Position numbers and translations under genes: made by a program. DNA of 64,000 nucleotides from Paraburkholderia caffeinitolerans (GTDB lineage Bacteria; Pseudomonadota; Gammaproteobacteria; Burkholderiales; Burkholderiaceae), in assembly GCF_902859945.1 (NCBI RefSeq), contig NZ_CADIKL010000017.1:85105-149104 (forward strand), read 5' to 3'. Positions 34,177 through 42,829 of this stretch are shown piece after piece (within the stretch, counting starts at the first letter, position 1; the number at the start of each line of letters is the position of its first letter). The notes below the pieces were generated by a model, which saw only the letters and a program-made list of their open reading frames with translations, was not told the origin of the DNA and searched no databases.

Positions 34177-35358
34177 ATGCGCGAAGCCGTCATTGTCTCC
34201 ACTGCACGCACACCGCTGACCAAGGCGCACCGCGGCGAATTCAACATCACGCCCGGCCCCGCGCTCGCTTCGTTCGCGGTGCGCGCCGCCGTGGAGCGCT
34301 CCGGCATCGATCCCGAATCGATCGAGGACGCCGTCCTCGGATGCGGCTATCCCGAGGGCATCACCGGCCGCAATGTCGCGCGCCAGGCCGTGGTCCGGGC
34401 TGGCTTGCCGCTGTCGATTGCCGGCACGACCGTCAACCGTTTTTGCGCATCGGGTCTGCAGGCGATTGCAATTGCGGCGGGCCGCATCGTCGTCGACGGT
34501 GCGCCGGCCATGATCGCGGGCGGCGTGGAAAGCATCTCGGGCATCCGTCGCGACCAGCATCGCGCGAGCGACCTGGATCCTTGGCTCGTCGAGCACAAGC
34601 CGGCGCTCTACATGGAAATGATCGATACCGCCGATATCGTTGCGCAGCGCTACGGGATTAGCCGCGAGGCGCAGGACCGCTTTTCGGTGGCGAGCCAGCA
34701 CAAGACCGAAGCCGCACAAAACGCGGGTCGCTTTGGCGAAGAGATCGTGCCGGTCACCACGACGATGGCCGTCGCGAACAAGGAAACCGGCGAGGTGAGC
34801 CAGCGCGAGGTCACGATCGATGTCGACACCTGCAATCGCCGTGGCACCACCTACGATGCGCTCGCGAAGCTGGCGGCCGTCAAAGGGCCGGAAAAATTCG
34901 TCACGGCGGGCAACGCATCGCAGCTTTCGGACGGTGCTTCGGCGTGCGTCATGATGGAAGCGAAGGAAGCCGAGCGCCGCAACATCGCGCCGCTCGGCGC
35001 ATTCCGTGGCCTCGCGATGGCGGGCTGCGAGCCCGACGAGATGGGTATCGGGCCTGTATTCGCCGTGCCGAAGCTGCTCGCGCGTCACGGTCTCACGATG
35101 GACGACATCGGCCTGTGGGAACTCAACGAGGCTTTCGCCTCGCAGGCTATCTACTGCCAGCAGCGCTTGGGCATTCCGGACGAGCGCTTGAACGTGAACG
35201 GCGGCGCGATTGCCGTCGGTCATCCGTTCGGCATGACGGGTGCGCGCCTCGCGGGTCACGTGCTGCTCGAAGGCCGTCGCCGGGGCGTGAAGTACGCGGT
35301 TGTCACGATGTGCATCTCCGGCGGCATGGGTGCCGCCGCCCTGTTCGAAATCTACTGA
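34177..35358 (+). CDS. Thiolase (acetyl-CoA C-acyltransferase)
   Basis: 393 residues. Catalytic residues in place: nucleophile Cys90 (NRFCASGLQAI), His349 (GGAIAVGHPFGMTG) and proton-donor Cys379 (MCISGGMGAA). It cleaves a 3-ketoacyl-CoA with CoA to acetyl-CoA and a shortened acyl-CoA, or runs the reverse. First gene of a plus-strand operon with two acyl-CoA dehydrogenases 13 bp and 11 bp further on and a CoA transferase; a beta-oxidation-like path on a short or branched acid. No enoyl-CoA hydratase or 3-hydroxyacyl-CoA dehydrogenase is in the operon. Confidence 0.92.
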   Translation: MREAVIVSTARTPLTKAHRGEFNITPGPALASFAVRAAVERSGIDPESIEDAVLGCGYPEGITGRNVARQAVVRAGLPLSIAGTTVNRFCASGLQAIAIAAGRIVVDGAPAMIAGGVESISGIRRDQHRASDLDPWLVEHKPALYMEMIDTADIVAQRYGISREAQDRFSVASQHKTEAAQNAGRFGEEIVPVTTTMAVANKETGEVSQREVTIDVDTCNRRGTTYDALAKLAAVKGPEKFVTAGNASQLSDGASACVMMEAKEAERRNIAPLGAFRGLAMAGCEPDEMGIGPVFAVPKLLARHGLTMDDIGLWELNEAFASQAIYCQQRLGIPDERLNVNGGAIAVGHPFGMTGARLAGHVLLEGRRRGVKYAVVTMCISGGMGAAALFEIY

Positions 35359-35371
35359 AAGAAGCCCCGTC

Positions 35372-36580
35372 ATGGACTTGAACTTTACCCCTGAAGAGGA
35401 AGCCTTTCGCGCGCAGGTGCTGCGCTTCCTGAGCGAGAAACTGCCGCAACGCCTCTCGAACAAGGTGCGCGACGGCAAGCGCCTGACCAAGGCCGACCTC
35501 GAAGCATGGCACGCCATCCTCAATGCCGAGGGCTGGCTCGCCAACCACTGGCCGAAAGAGCATGGCGGCCCAGGCTGGAGCGCCGTGCAGAAGTTCATCT
35601 TCGAGAACGAGTGCGCGCTCGCCGGTGCGCCGCGCGTCGTGCCGTTCGGTGTGAACATGCTGGGGCCGGTGCTGATCAAGTACGGCAGCGATGAGCAGCA
35701 GCGCTACTGGCTGCCGCGCATTCTCGACGGCTCGGACTGGTGGTGCCAGGGCTACTCGGAGCCGGGCTCGGGATCCGATCTCGCCTCGCTGCGCACGACC
35801 GCCGTGCGCGGCGCTGATGCCGACGGCGAGCATTACATCGTCAACGGCCAGAAGACCTGGACCACGCTAGGCCAGCACGCGAACATGATCTTCTGTCTCG
35901 TGCGCACGGCGAGCGGCGTTCGCAAGCAGGAGGGCATCAGCTTCCTGCTCGTCGACATGAACTCGCCCGGCGTGGAAGTGCGCCCGATCATCACGCTCGA
36001 AGGCGAGCACGAGGTCAACGAGGTGTTCTTCACCGACGTGCGCGTGCCCGCGCAAAACCTCGTTGGCGAGGAAAACAAGGGCTGGACCTACGCGAAGTAT
36101 TTGCTGACCTACGAGCGCACGAATATCGCGGGCGTCGGCTATTCCGTAGCTGCGCTGGAGCGCTTGAAGGCAGTCGCGAAGAAGGTGACTGGCAACGGCC
36201 GTCCGCTTGCCGAGGATCCCATGTTCGCCGCGCGCATCGCCCGCGTCGAGATCGATCTCGAGAACATGAAGACCACCAACCTGCGCGTGATTGCGGCGGT
36301 GGCGGGCGGCGGCGTGCCGGGCGCGGAGAGCTCGATGCTCAAGATTCGCGGCACGGAGATCCGCCAAGAAATTCTCTCGCTCACGCGCCGCGCGATGGGA
36401 CCGTACGCACTGCCGTTTATCGAGGAAGCGCTGCACGACGGCTACGACGCGCCGCCGCTCGGCCCGGAGGGCGCTGCGAGCGCCGCCGCGTCGTACTTCA
36501 ACAATCGCAAGCTGTCGATCTTCGGCGGCTCCAATGAAATCCAGAAGAACATCATCTCGAAGATGATCCTCGGGCTGTAA
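35372..36580 (+). CDS. Acyl-CoA dehydrogenase, first of a pair
   Basis: 402 residues from the ATG at 35372 (MDLNFTPEEEAFR, the common start of this branch). Flavin/substrate loops WCQGYSEPGSGSDLA and LTRRAMGPYALP, and the C-terminal FGGSNEIQKNIISK are typical. It oxidises an acyl-CoA to the enoyl-CoA, passing electrons to ETF. A general-base Glu of the MCAD type is not evident in this copy near the expected site. Its immediate neighbour is a second, divergent acyl-CoA dehydrogenase, an arrangement known from heterotetrameric FadE pairs of steroid catabolism. Confidence 0.9.
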   Translation: MDLNFTPEEEAFRAQVLRFLSEKLPQRLSNKVRDGKRLTKADLEAWHAILNAEGWLANHWPKEHGGPGWSAVQKFIFENECALAGAPRVVPFGVNMLGPVLIKYGSDEQQRYWLPRILDGSDWWCQGYSEPGSGSDLASLRTTAVRGADADGEHYIVNGQKTWTTLGQHANMIFCLVRTASGVRKQEGISFLLVDMNSPGVEVRPIITLEGEHEVNEVFFTDVRVPAQNLVGEENKGWTYAKYLLTYERTNIAGVGYSVAALERLKAVAKKVTGNGRPLAEDPMFAARIARVEIDLENMKTTNLRVIAAVAGGGVPGAESSMLKIRGTEIRQEILSLTRRAMGPYALPFIEEALHDGYDAPPLGPEGAASAAASYFNNRKLSIFGGSNEIQKNIISKMILGL

Positions 36581-36591
36581 AGGGTGACGCC

Positions 36592-37728
36592 ATGAATTTC
36601 CAGCACACCGAAGACCGCCGCATGCTGGCGGACACGCTGAACCGTTTCGTCAGCGAACAATATGGCTTCGAAATGCGCGACAAGATCGCGGGTTCGGCGG
36701 AGGGTTTCAGCCAGGACATGTGGGCGCGATTTGCCGAACTCGGCATCGTCGGCGCGCTGTTCGACGAGGCGCACGGCGGCTTCGACGGCGACGGCTTCGC
36801 AATCGCCGTGGTGTTCGAGCAGCTTGGCCGCGGGCTCGTGGTCGAGCCGTTTCTCGATGCGCTGATGGTCGGGCAGATCGTTGCGCGCGCAGGCAATGAG
36901 GCGCAACAGGCGTTGCTCGCCGAGGTCATGAGCGGCGCGAAGATTGTGGCGCTGGCGCATGGCGAGCCGCACAGCCGCTACGAAGCGTCCCGGGTCACGG
37001 CGCGCGCGGTGCGCGACGCGGAAGGCTGGCGCCTGAACGGCGCCAAGGCTGTCGTGCAGCAAGGCGAACATGCGCAGGTGCTGCTGGTGTCCGCGCGCAC
37101 GGCCGGCGCCGACGATGCCGAGGATGGCATTTCACTCTTTCTCGTGCCGCGCGACGCACCCGGCGTTCACGTGCGCGGCTACGGCAAGATCGACGGCGGA
37201 CGCGCAGCCGAAGTCTCGCTCGACGACGTGCGGCTCGACGCGGCGGCGCTGGTCGGCCACGAAGGCGACGGGTATGCGGCGCTCGAGTACGGGATCGCCT
37301 GCGGCGTGCTCGCGCTGTGCGGGGAGGCGCTCGGCGCGATGGAGGTGGCGAAGGACCACACGCTCGAGTACCTGCGCACGCGCAAGCAGTTCGGCGTGCC
37401 GATCGGCAGCTTCCAGGCGCTTCAGCACCGCATGGCGGACCTGCTGCTCGAAATCGAGCAGGCGCGTTCGGCGCTCATCAACGCGGCGGCCGCGCTGCAG
37501 GGTGAACGGATGGCGCGCGAGCGCGCCATCTCGGCGGCGAAGTACAGCATGGGCCGCATCGGCGCGCGGGTGGCCGAGGAGTGCATCCAGTTACACGGTG
37601 GCATCGGCATGACGTGGGAGCTGCCGCTCGCGCACTATGCCAAGCGTCTCGTGATGATCGACCATCAACTCGGCGACGAAGACCATCATCTCGCCCGCTA
37701 TATCGCGCTCGGCCGCGCGCTCGCCTGA
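36592..37728 (+). CDS. Acyl-CoA dehydrogenase, second of a pair
   Basis: 378 residues, 11 bp after the first. N-terminal QHTEDRRMLADTLNRFVSEQYGFE, central HGEPHSRYE where the usual flavin loop lies, TRKQFGVPIGSFQALQHRMADL and C-terminal ECIQLHGGIGMTWELPLAHYAKRL are recognisable. It is more divergent than its partner in the flavin loop. The pair may form one alpha2beta2 enzyme acting on a bulky or branched acyl-CoA (inference from the steroid-degradation precedent). Confidence 0.9.
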   Translation: MNFQHTEDRRMLADTLNRFVSEQYGFEMRDKIAGSAEGFSQDMWARFAELGIVGALFDEAHGGFDGDGFAIAVVFEQLGRGLVVEPFLDALMVGQIVARAGNEAQQALLAEVMSGAKIVALAHGEPHSRYEASRVTARAVRDAEGWRLNGAKAVVQQGEHAQVLLVSARTAGADDAEDGISLFLVPRDAPGVHVRGYGKIDGGRAAEVSLDDVRLDAAALVGHEGDGYAALEYGIACGVLALCGEALGAMEVAKDHTLEYLRTRKQFGVPIGSFQALQHRMADLLLEIEQARSALINAAAALQGERMARERAISAAKYSMGRIGARVAEECIQLHGGIGMTWELPLAHYAKRLVMIDHQLGDEDHHLARYIALGRALA

Positions 37729-37777
37729 GCGTACGGCACGCCATTGCTGCTCTGAACTCTGACTCTCCGGAATTGTC

Positions 37778-38986
37778 ATGTCGAATCTGAATTCCTCGCT
37801 GCCGCTTGCGGGCGTGCGCGTTCTCGATCTCTCCCGCGTGCTGGCGGGCCCCTGGTGCGCGACGGTGCTCGGCGATCTCGGTGCGGAGGTCATCAAGATC
37901 GAACACCCGCAGCGCGGCGACGACACGCGCGACTGGGGGCTGCGGGTCGGCTCGACCCAGACCTCCTATTTCAACAGCGCTAACCGCAACAAGCGCTCGG
38001 TAACGGTCGACTTGCAGACCGCCGAGGGCCAGCAGATCGTGCGCGATCTCGCGAAGCAAAGCGACGTCGTGATCCAGAACTTCAAGTTCGGCGGCGTGGA
38101 AAAGATGGGGCTCGGCTACGAGCAACTGAAACAGGTTCGCGAGGACCTGATCTACTGCTCGATCTCCGGCTACGACCGCACGGGACCGGAAGCCACGCGG
38201 CCCGGCTACGACCTCGTGGTGCAGGGCGAGGCCGGGCTGATGGCGCTGAACGGCGAGGCCAGCCAGCCGCCACTGAAGTTTGGCGTGGCCGCCGTCGATC
38301 TCTTCACGGGCATGTATTCGGCCCAGGCCATTCTCGCGGCGCTGTTCGAGCGCCAGCGCACCCGCAAGGGGCGCCACATCGAGATGGCGCTGTTCGATTG
38401 CGGCCTGATGATCACGTCGTACTACGGCCTCGAAGCGCTGATGAAGGGCGAAGACCCGCTGCGCTTTGGCAACGCCCATCCGTCTATCGTGCCGTATGGC
38501 GTATTCAACGCGGAAGACGGGCCGCTCGTCATCACGGTCGGCAACAACGGGCAGTACGAGCGCTTCTGCCGCGAGGTGATCGAGCGCCCCGATCTCGTCG
38601 ACGACGAGCGCTTCAGGACCAACATCGGCCGGGCGGAAAACCGCGCGACGCTGCTGCCGGAAATCGACCGCGAGCTGGGCCGGCGCAAGCGCCAGGATTT
38701 GCTGGAACGCCTGAGAGGGGCCGGCATTCCATGTGGCGAAGTGCTTGGCGTTCATGAGGCGCTCACCTCGAAGCGGGCGACCGACGCCGGGCTCGTGTCG
38801 ACCCACGATCACCCGGAATGCGGCAGCGCGAGCGTGCTGGCGCCGCCGTACCGCCTCGACGGCGTGCGCCCTCCCGTGCGTCGCGCCCCGCCGCAGCTCG
38901 GCGAAGGCACGGCGGACGTGCTGAATACGCTGCTCGGACTGTCCGATGAGCGGATCGCGCAACTGAAGGCCGCCGGTGTCGTTTGA
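37778..38986 (+). CDS. CaiB/BaiF-type (family III) CoA transferase
   Basis: 402 residues. LAGVRVLDLSRVLAGPWC and GDLGAEVIKIEHPQRGDDTR form the N-terminal CoA-binding Rossmann part; RPGYDLVVQGEAG contains Asp145, the expected catalytic aspartate that forms the acyl-anhydride. Moves CoA from a donor thioester to a carboxylic acid, so it likely activates the operon's substrate without ATP. Located 49 bp after the second dehydrogenase and 46 bp before the transporter gene. Confidence 0.92.
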   Translation: MSNLNSSLPLAGVRVLDLSRVLAGPWCATVLGDLGAEVIKIEHPQRGDDTRDWGLRVGSTQTSYFNSANRNKRSVTVDLQTAEGQQIVRDLAKQSDVVIQNFKFGGVEKMGLGYEQLKQVREDLIYCSISGYDRTGPEATRPGYDLVVQGEAGLMALNGEASQPPLKFGVAAVDLFTGMYSAQAILAALFERQRTRKGRHIEMALFDCGLMITSYYGLEALMKGEDPLRFGNAHPSIVPYGVFNAEDGPLVITVGNNGQYERFCREVIERPDLVDDERFRTNIGRAENRATLLPEIDRELGRRKRQDLLERLRGAGIPCGEVLGVHEALTSKRATDAGLVSTHDHPECGSASVLAPPYRLDGVRPPVRRAPPQLGEGTADVLNTLLGLSDERIAQLKAAGVV

Positions 38987-39032
38987 CGAAGCGGCCAAAA
39001 GACGAAGAAACGAAGAGACGAAGGAGACGCGA

Positions 39033-40337
39033 ATGAGGATGCACGACATGGAAGCCGGGCAGGCGGTAGCCGCGGCCCAGCGAGAGAAGCTGCGAGTGTA
39101 TCCGTGGGTCGTATTTGCGCTGACCCTGGGCCTGGTGATGTCCGACTACATGTCGCGGCAGGTGCTCACGGCCGTGTTCCCGCTGATCAAGGCGGCGTGG
39201 CATTTGTCGGACACGCAGCTCGGTTCGCTCAACAGCGTGGTGGCGCTGCTGGTCGGCACGCTCACGCTGCCTCTTTCGCTGCTGGCCGCGCGCTGGGGGC
39301 ACGTCAAAAGCATCTTCATCATGGCGGCCTTGTGGAGTCTCGCCACGCTGGGCTGCGCCGTCTCCACCAACTATGGCGAAATGCTCGCCGCGCGCGCACT
39401 GGTCGGCATCGGCGAGGCCGCCTACGGCGCGGTGGCGCCCGCGCTCCTGCTGAGCGTCTTTCCCGTCTCCATGCGCGCCGTTCTCTTCGCGGCCTTTACG
39501 GCAGGCGCGTCGTTTGGCTCGGTGCTCGGCCTGGCGTTCGGCGGCGCGATCGCGGCCCATCTGGGATGGCCGTGGTCGTTTGCGACGATGGGGATCTTCG
39601 GCATGGTGCTGGTGATCGTGTTTCGCGTCGTTGTGACCGAAGCGCGGGTGTCGCGTTACCAGTCGGACACAGCAGGGGGCGCGACGGCTGCGCCTGGCGC
39701 GCGGGCGACCTTGCGCAGCCTGATCAACGGTCTCGCTACCTCCAGGTCGCTGGTTTGCGCGTATCTCGGCAGCGGATTGCAACTGTTCTGCACGGCGTCG
39801 CTGTGGGCCTGGATGCCGAGCTATCTGAACCGTTACTACGGGATGGCGCCCGGCCGGGCGGCGATCATGGCGGCGGCATTCGTGATGCTGTCGGGAATCG
39901 GCATGATCACGTGCGGCCTGATTGCCGACCGCATCAGCAAAACGCGGCCGGCGAGGAAATGGGATGCGGCGTTCCTCTATTGCCTGACGGTGTTCGTGCT
40001 GCTGGCGATAGCATTCCGTCTCGCGCCGGGCGCGCTGCAACTCGGGCTGATTGGCGTGGCGATGTTCATCACGTCGGGGACCAATGGCCCCGGCGGCGCC
40101 ATGGTGGCGAATCTCACGCCGCGCGCCATCCATGCATCGGCGTTCGCGCTGCTGGCGATTACCTATAACCTGCTTGGCACTGCACCGGGGCCGTACTTCA
40201 CCGGCTTCCTCGCGGACCGCATCGGCTTGCATGGCGCGTTGCAGTACATGCCGTTCGTCAGCGCTATTTCGGCTAGCGTGTTCTTCATTGGCAAGCGCAG
40301 CTATGCGCGCGATCTCGCGCGTATCGAGGCGCAGTGA
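39033..40337 (+). CDS. MFS transporter of the catabolic operon
   Basis: 434 residues from the ATG at 39033, with AAGGAG. Twelve hydrophobic segments can be traced in two groups of six around a central hydrophilic loop near residues 205-230. MSDYMSRQVLTAVFPLIKAAWHLSD is typical of anion/aromatic-acid:H+ symporters (ACS/AAHS-like MFS). It probably imports the carboxylic acid that the CoA transferase activates. Confidence 0.88.
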   Translation: MRMHDMEAGQAVAAAQREKLRVYPWVVFALTLGLVMSDYMSRQVLTAVFPLIKAAWHLSDTQLGSLNSVVALLVGTLTLPLSLLAARWGHVKSIFIMAALWSLATLGCAVSTNYGEMLAARALVGIGEAAYGAVAPALLLSVFPVSMRAVLFAAFTAGASFGSVLGLAFGGAIAAHLGWPWSFATMGIFGMVLVIVFRVVVTEARVSRYQSDTAGGATAAPGARATLRSLINGLATSRSLVCAYLGSGLQLFCTASLWAWMPSYLNRYYGMAPGRAAIMAAAFVMLSGIGMITCGLIADRISKTRPARKWDAAFLYCLTVFVLLAIAFRLAPGALQLGLIGVAMFITSGTNGPGGAMVANLTPRAIHASAFALLAITYNLLGTAPGPYFTGFLADRIGLHGALQYMPFVSAISASVFFIGKRSYARDLARIEAQ

Positions 40338-40380
40338 TGGTTGCGCAGTGCATTTGAACTCTCATCGAGGAATCCTCAAG

Positions 40381-41352
40381 ATGGCAAAGGCTATTCGTTT
40401 TCATGAAGTGGGCGGGCCGGAAGTGCTTCGGCTGGAAATGGTCGACGTGGGCGAGCCCGGCCCTGGCCAGGCCCGCGTGCGGCACACGTACGTGGCGGTG
40501 AACTTCATCGACATCTACTTTCGCACCGGCCAATATCCGCTCGCGTTGCCCAATGGACTCGGCTCCGATGCCGTGGGCGTGGTCGAAGCCGTCGGCGAGG
40601 GCGTAACCGACATCAAGGCCGGCGACCGGGTCGGCTACCTGCTGGGGCCGCAGGGCGCTTATTCGGACGTGCGCGTGATGCCGGCCGACGTGCTGATCCC
40701 GCTGCCCGACGGCGTGAGCGACAAGACCGCATCCACGCTGATCATGAAGGGCATGACCGCGCAGTACCTGTTTCGCCAGGTCTATCCGCTCAATGGCGGC
40801 GAGACCATCCTGTACCACGCGGCCGCGGGCGGCGTGGGGCTGATCGCCTGCCAGTGGGCGCGCGCCCTCGGTGTCACGATGATCGGCACGGTCAGCACCG
40901 ACGAGAAGGCCGAAGTTGCGAAGGCGAATGGCTGCACGCACACCATCGTGACCTCGCGCGAGAACATTGCCGAGCGCGTGGGCGAGCTCACCGGCGGCAA
41001 GGGCGTGCCGGTGGTGTTCGATTCGGTGGGCAAGGACACGCTGGAAGCGTCGCTCGACAGCCTGCAGGTTCGCGGTGCGCTGGTGAGCAACGGCACGAGC
41101 TCGGGTCCCGTGCAAATCGACACGCGCGTGCTGGCGCGCAAGGGATCGATCTGGGTGACGCGTCCCGCAATGGTGCACTACGCGACGCCGCGCGCTCACA
41201 TGCTGGAGATGGCCCGCGAACTGTTCGATCTCGTGCTGGCGGGCAAGATCAAGAGCGAGCCCGGCCAGACCTTCGCGCTAGACGAGGCCGCCGACGCGCA
41301 TCGCGCGCTCGAATCGCGCAAGACCATCGGTTCGACGGTGCTGGTGCCCTGA
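40381..41352 (+). CDS. Quinone oxidoreductase (QOR, zinc-independent MDR family)
   Basis: 323 residues from the ATG at 40381; longer in-frame sequence upstream is antisense to nothing real but reads through the MFS gene. N-terminal GroES-like domain (AIRFHEVGGPEVLRLEMVDVG) and an NADPH Rossmann domain (YHAAAGGVGLIACQWARALG). No structural or catalytic zinc ligands are visible, as in QOR. Reduces quinones or activated enones. Last gene of the plus-strand operon, 43 bp after the transporter; may reduce an enoyl or quinonoid intermediate. Confidence 0.88.
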   Translation: MAKAIRFHEVGGPEVLRLEMVDVGEPGPGQARVRHTYVAVNFIDIYFRTGQYPLALPNGLGSDAVGVVEAVGEGVTDIKAGDRVGYLLGPQGAYSDVRVMPADVLIPLPDGVSDKTASTLIMKGMTAQYLFRQVYPLNGGETILYHAAAGGVGLIACQWARALGVTMIGTVSTDEKAEVAKANGCTHTIVTSRENIAERVGELTGGKGVPVVFDSVGKDTLEASLDSLQVRGALVSNGTSSGPVQIDTRVLARKGSIWVTRPAMVHYATPRAHMLEMARELFDLVLAGKIKSEPGQTFALDEAADAHRALESRKTIGSTVLVP

Positions 41353-41384
41353 AGCGGCACGCGCTCAACTCACGCGGCGCGCGC

Positions 41385-42290
41385 TCAAGTCGGAGCCTCG
41401 CCTGAGCGCGCGAGCGATGCGCCGACGAACGCGCGCACGGCGGGGGAGAGCTCGCGCCGCCTGCTGGCCAGCGCGAGGTGGACGGGATACTCGAAATCCG
41501 CGATGGGCTGGTAGCAAAGGCCGGGCTGCGTGAAATGGGACATCGATTCGGGCACCACGGCGACGCCATAGCCGGCGGACGCCAGACTGAGCCCGGAGAT
41601 GAAGTCGCGCACGCGATAGTCGAGAAAGGCCGAGAAACCGCCCGCGGCGCCCAACGCGGACAACACCTCGCCGAAGCCTTCGTCCTCGTCGAATTGAGGC
41701 GAAATGAAGCTCTGGTCCTTCAGGTCGCGCGCCATCAGCTTGCGGCGAGTCGCGAGCGGATGCGTGTCGGCCATCGCAACCATGAGGCGCTCGGTATGGA
41801 CGATGGTCGCCACGATACCGGGCGGATACTGACGCCTCGGCCGCGCGATGCCGATATCGATTTCGCCGCCGTCCAGCGCGTCGAACTGGCGCGGCGTTTC
41901 CATGGGGACGACGTCGATGCGCACATTCGGATGCGATAGACGAAAGTCGCGCAACATCCCAGAAAGCGCACCGCTAGACACGCCCGACGCCACGTAGCCG
42001 ATCCGGACAATGCCCGCCAGGCCCCGGGCCGCCAGTCGTCCGATCTGGTCCGCGCGTTCGATATGCCGTAATGCCGCGACAGCTTCGGCATGGAAGAGCC
42101 GCCCGGCATCGGTGAGCGTGACCGGCTGGCGCTTGTTACGGTTCAGCAGACGCACGCCGAGGTCTTGCTCGAGGCGCTGAATCTGGGTGCTCAGGGCCGA
42201 TTGCGCGATATCGAGGCGATCCGCCGCGCGCGCGAAATGCAATTCCTCGACCACGGCGGTGAAGTATCTGAGCTGGCGAGCGTCGATCAT
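41385..42290 (-). CDS. LysR-family regulator convergent with the catabolic operon
   Basis: 301 residues. MIDARQLRYFTAVVEELHFARAADRLDIAQSALSTQIQRLEQ is a CatR/CatM/BenM-like LysR start, a branch that often controls aromatic acid degradation. The effector domain is complete. It ends 32 bp from the quinone oxidoreductase gene, so it is a candidate regulator of the operon though separated from its promoter by 7 kb. Confidence 0.87.
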   Translation of the reverse strand: MIDARQLRYFTAVVEELHFARAADRLDIAQSALSTQIQRLEQDLGVRLLNRNKRQPVTLTDAGRLFHAEAVAALRHIERADQIGRLAARGLAGIVRIGYVASGVSSGALSGMLRDFRLSHPNVRIDVVPMETPRQFDALDGGEIDIGIARPRRQYPPGIVATIVHTERLMVAMADTHPLATRRKLMARDLKDQSFISPQFDEDEGFGEVLSALGAAGGFSAFLDYRVRDFISGLSLASAGYGVAVVPESMSHFTQPGLCYQPIADFEYPVHLALASRRRELSPAVRAFVGASLARSGEAPT

Positions 42291-42829
42291 TTAATCGGGA
42301 GCGGTGCTTAAAGGTTCTTGATTAATATCCCGATGCTATCAAAAACTGTGACCGATCGATACAACACGCAGTGGATGTGTGGACGTTGGCTTACCCGATT
42401 TGTCCTTTTGCGGTTGCGCCAGAACGATAGAGATGGTCCGGTTCAATAGAACATTGAGTCAGGTGAGCCCCAATTCGTCGGCGTCGTCAGCCCGCGTCGA
42501 AATAGCTGAAAACGTCCAGCTTCGATTTGTTCCAGTACGATGGCCAGGTTACACGGACGACAAGCGGTTTGGTCGGAAATTCACCATTCCCTCCCATGTC
42601 GTCAAACGTTTGGCCGACAAGGCTTCGCTCACGGCGCAACGGTTGGCCAGATGCAAGCGGCGGGCGCAATGTGGATGCGAATTCACCTGATAACCAGGCG
42701 CGCATTATGTCGATATGTAACGTACCGAACAGATCGCCAGGCAAAATGGGCAAATGTAGGAGCTATGAAAGTCGGCGCAGGTGAATCGTCAGGTAGTCCG
42801 ACGATTGTCCTGCGCGGCTTTGTCGTGGC
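42291..42829. other. 539-bp region without a recognised gene
   Basis: Lower GC than its surroundings. Open frames of 70-140 codons on both strands show no family features or good ribosome sites. It includes the promoter region of the LysR gene at 42290. Nothing else seen. Confidence 0.4.
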
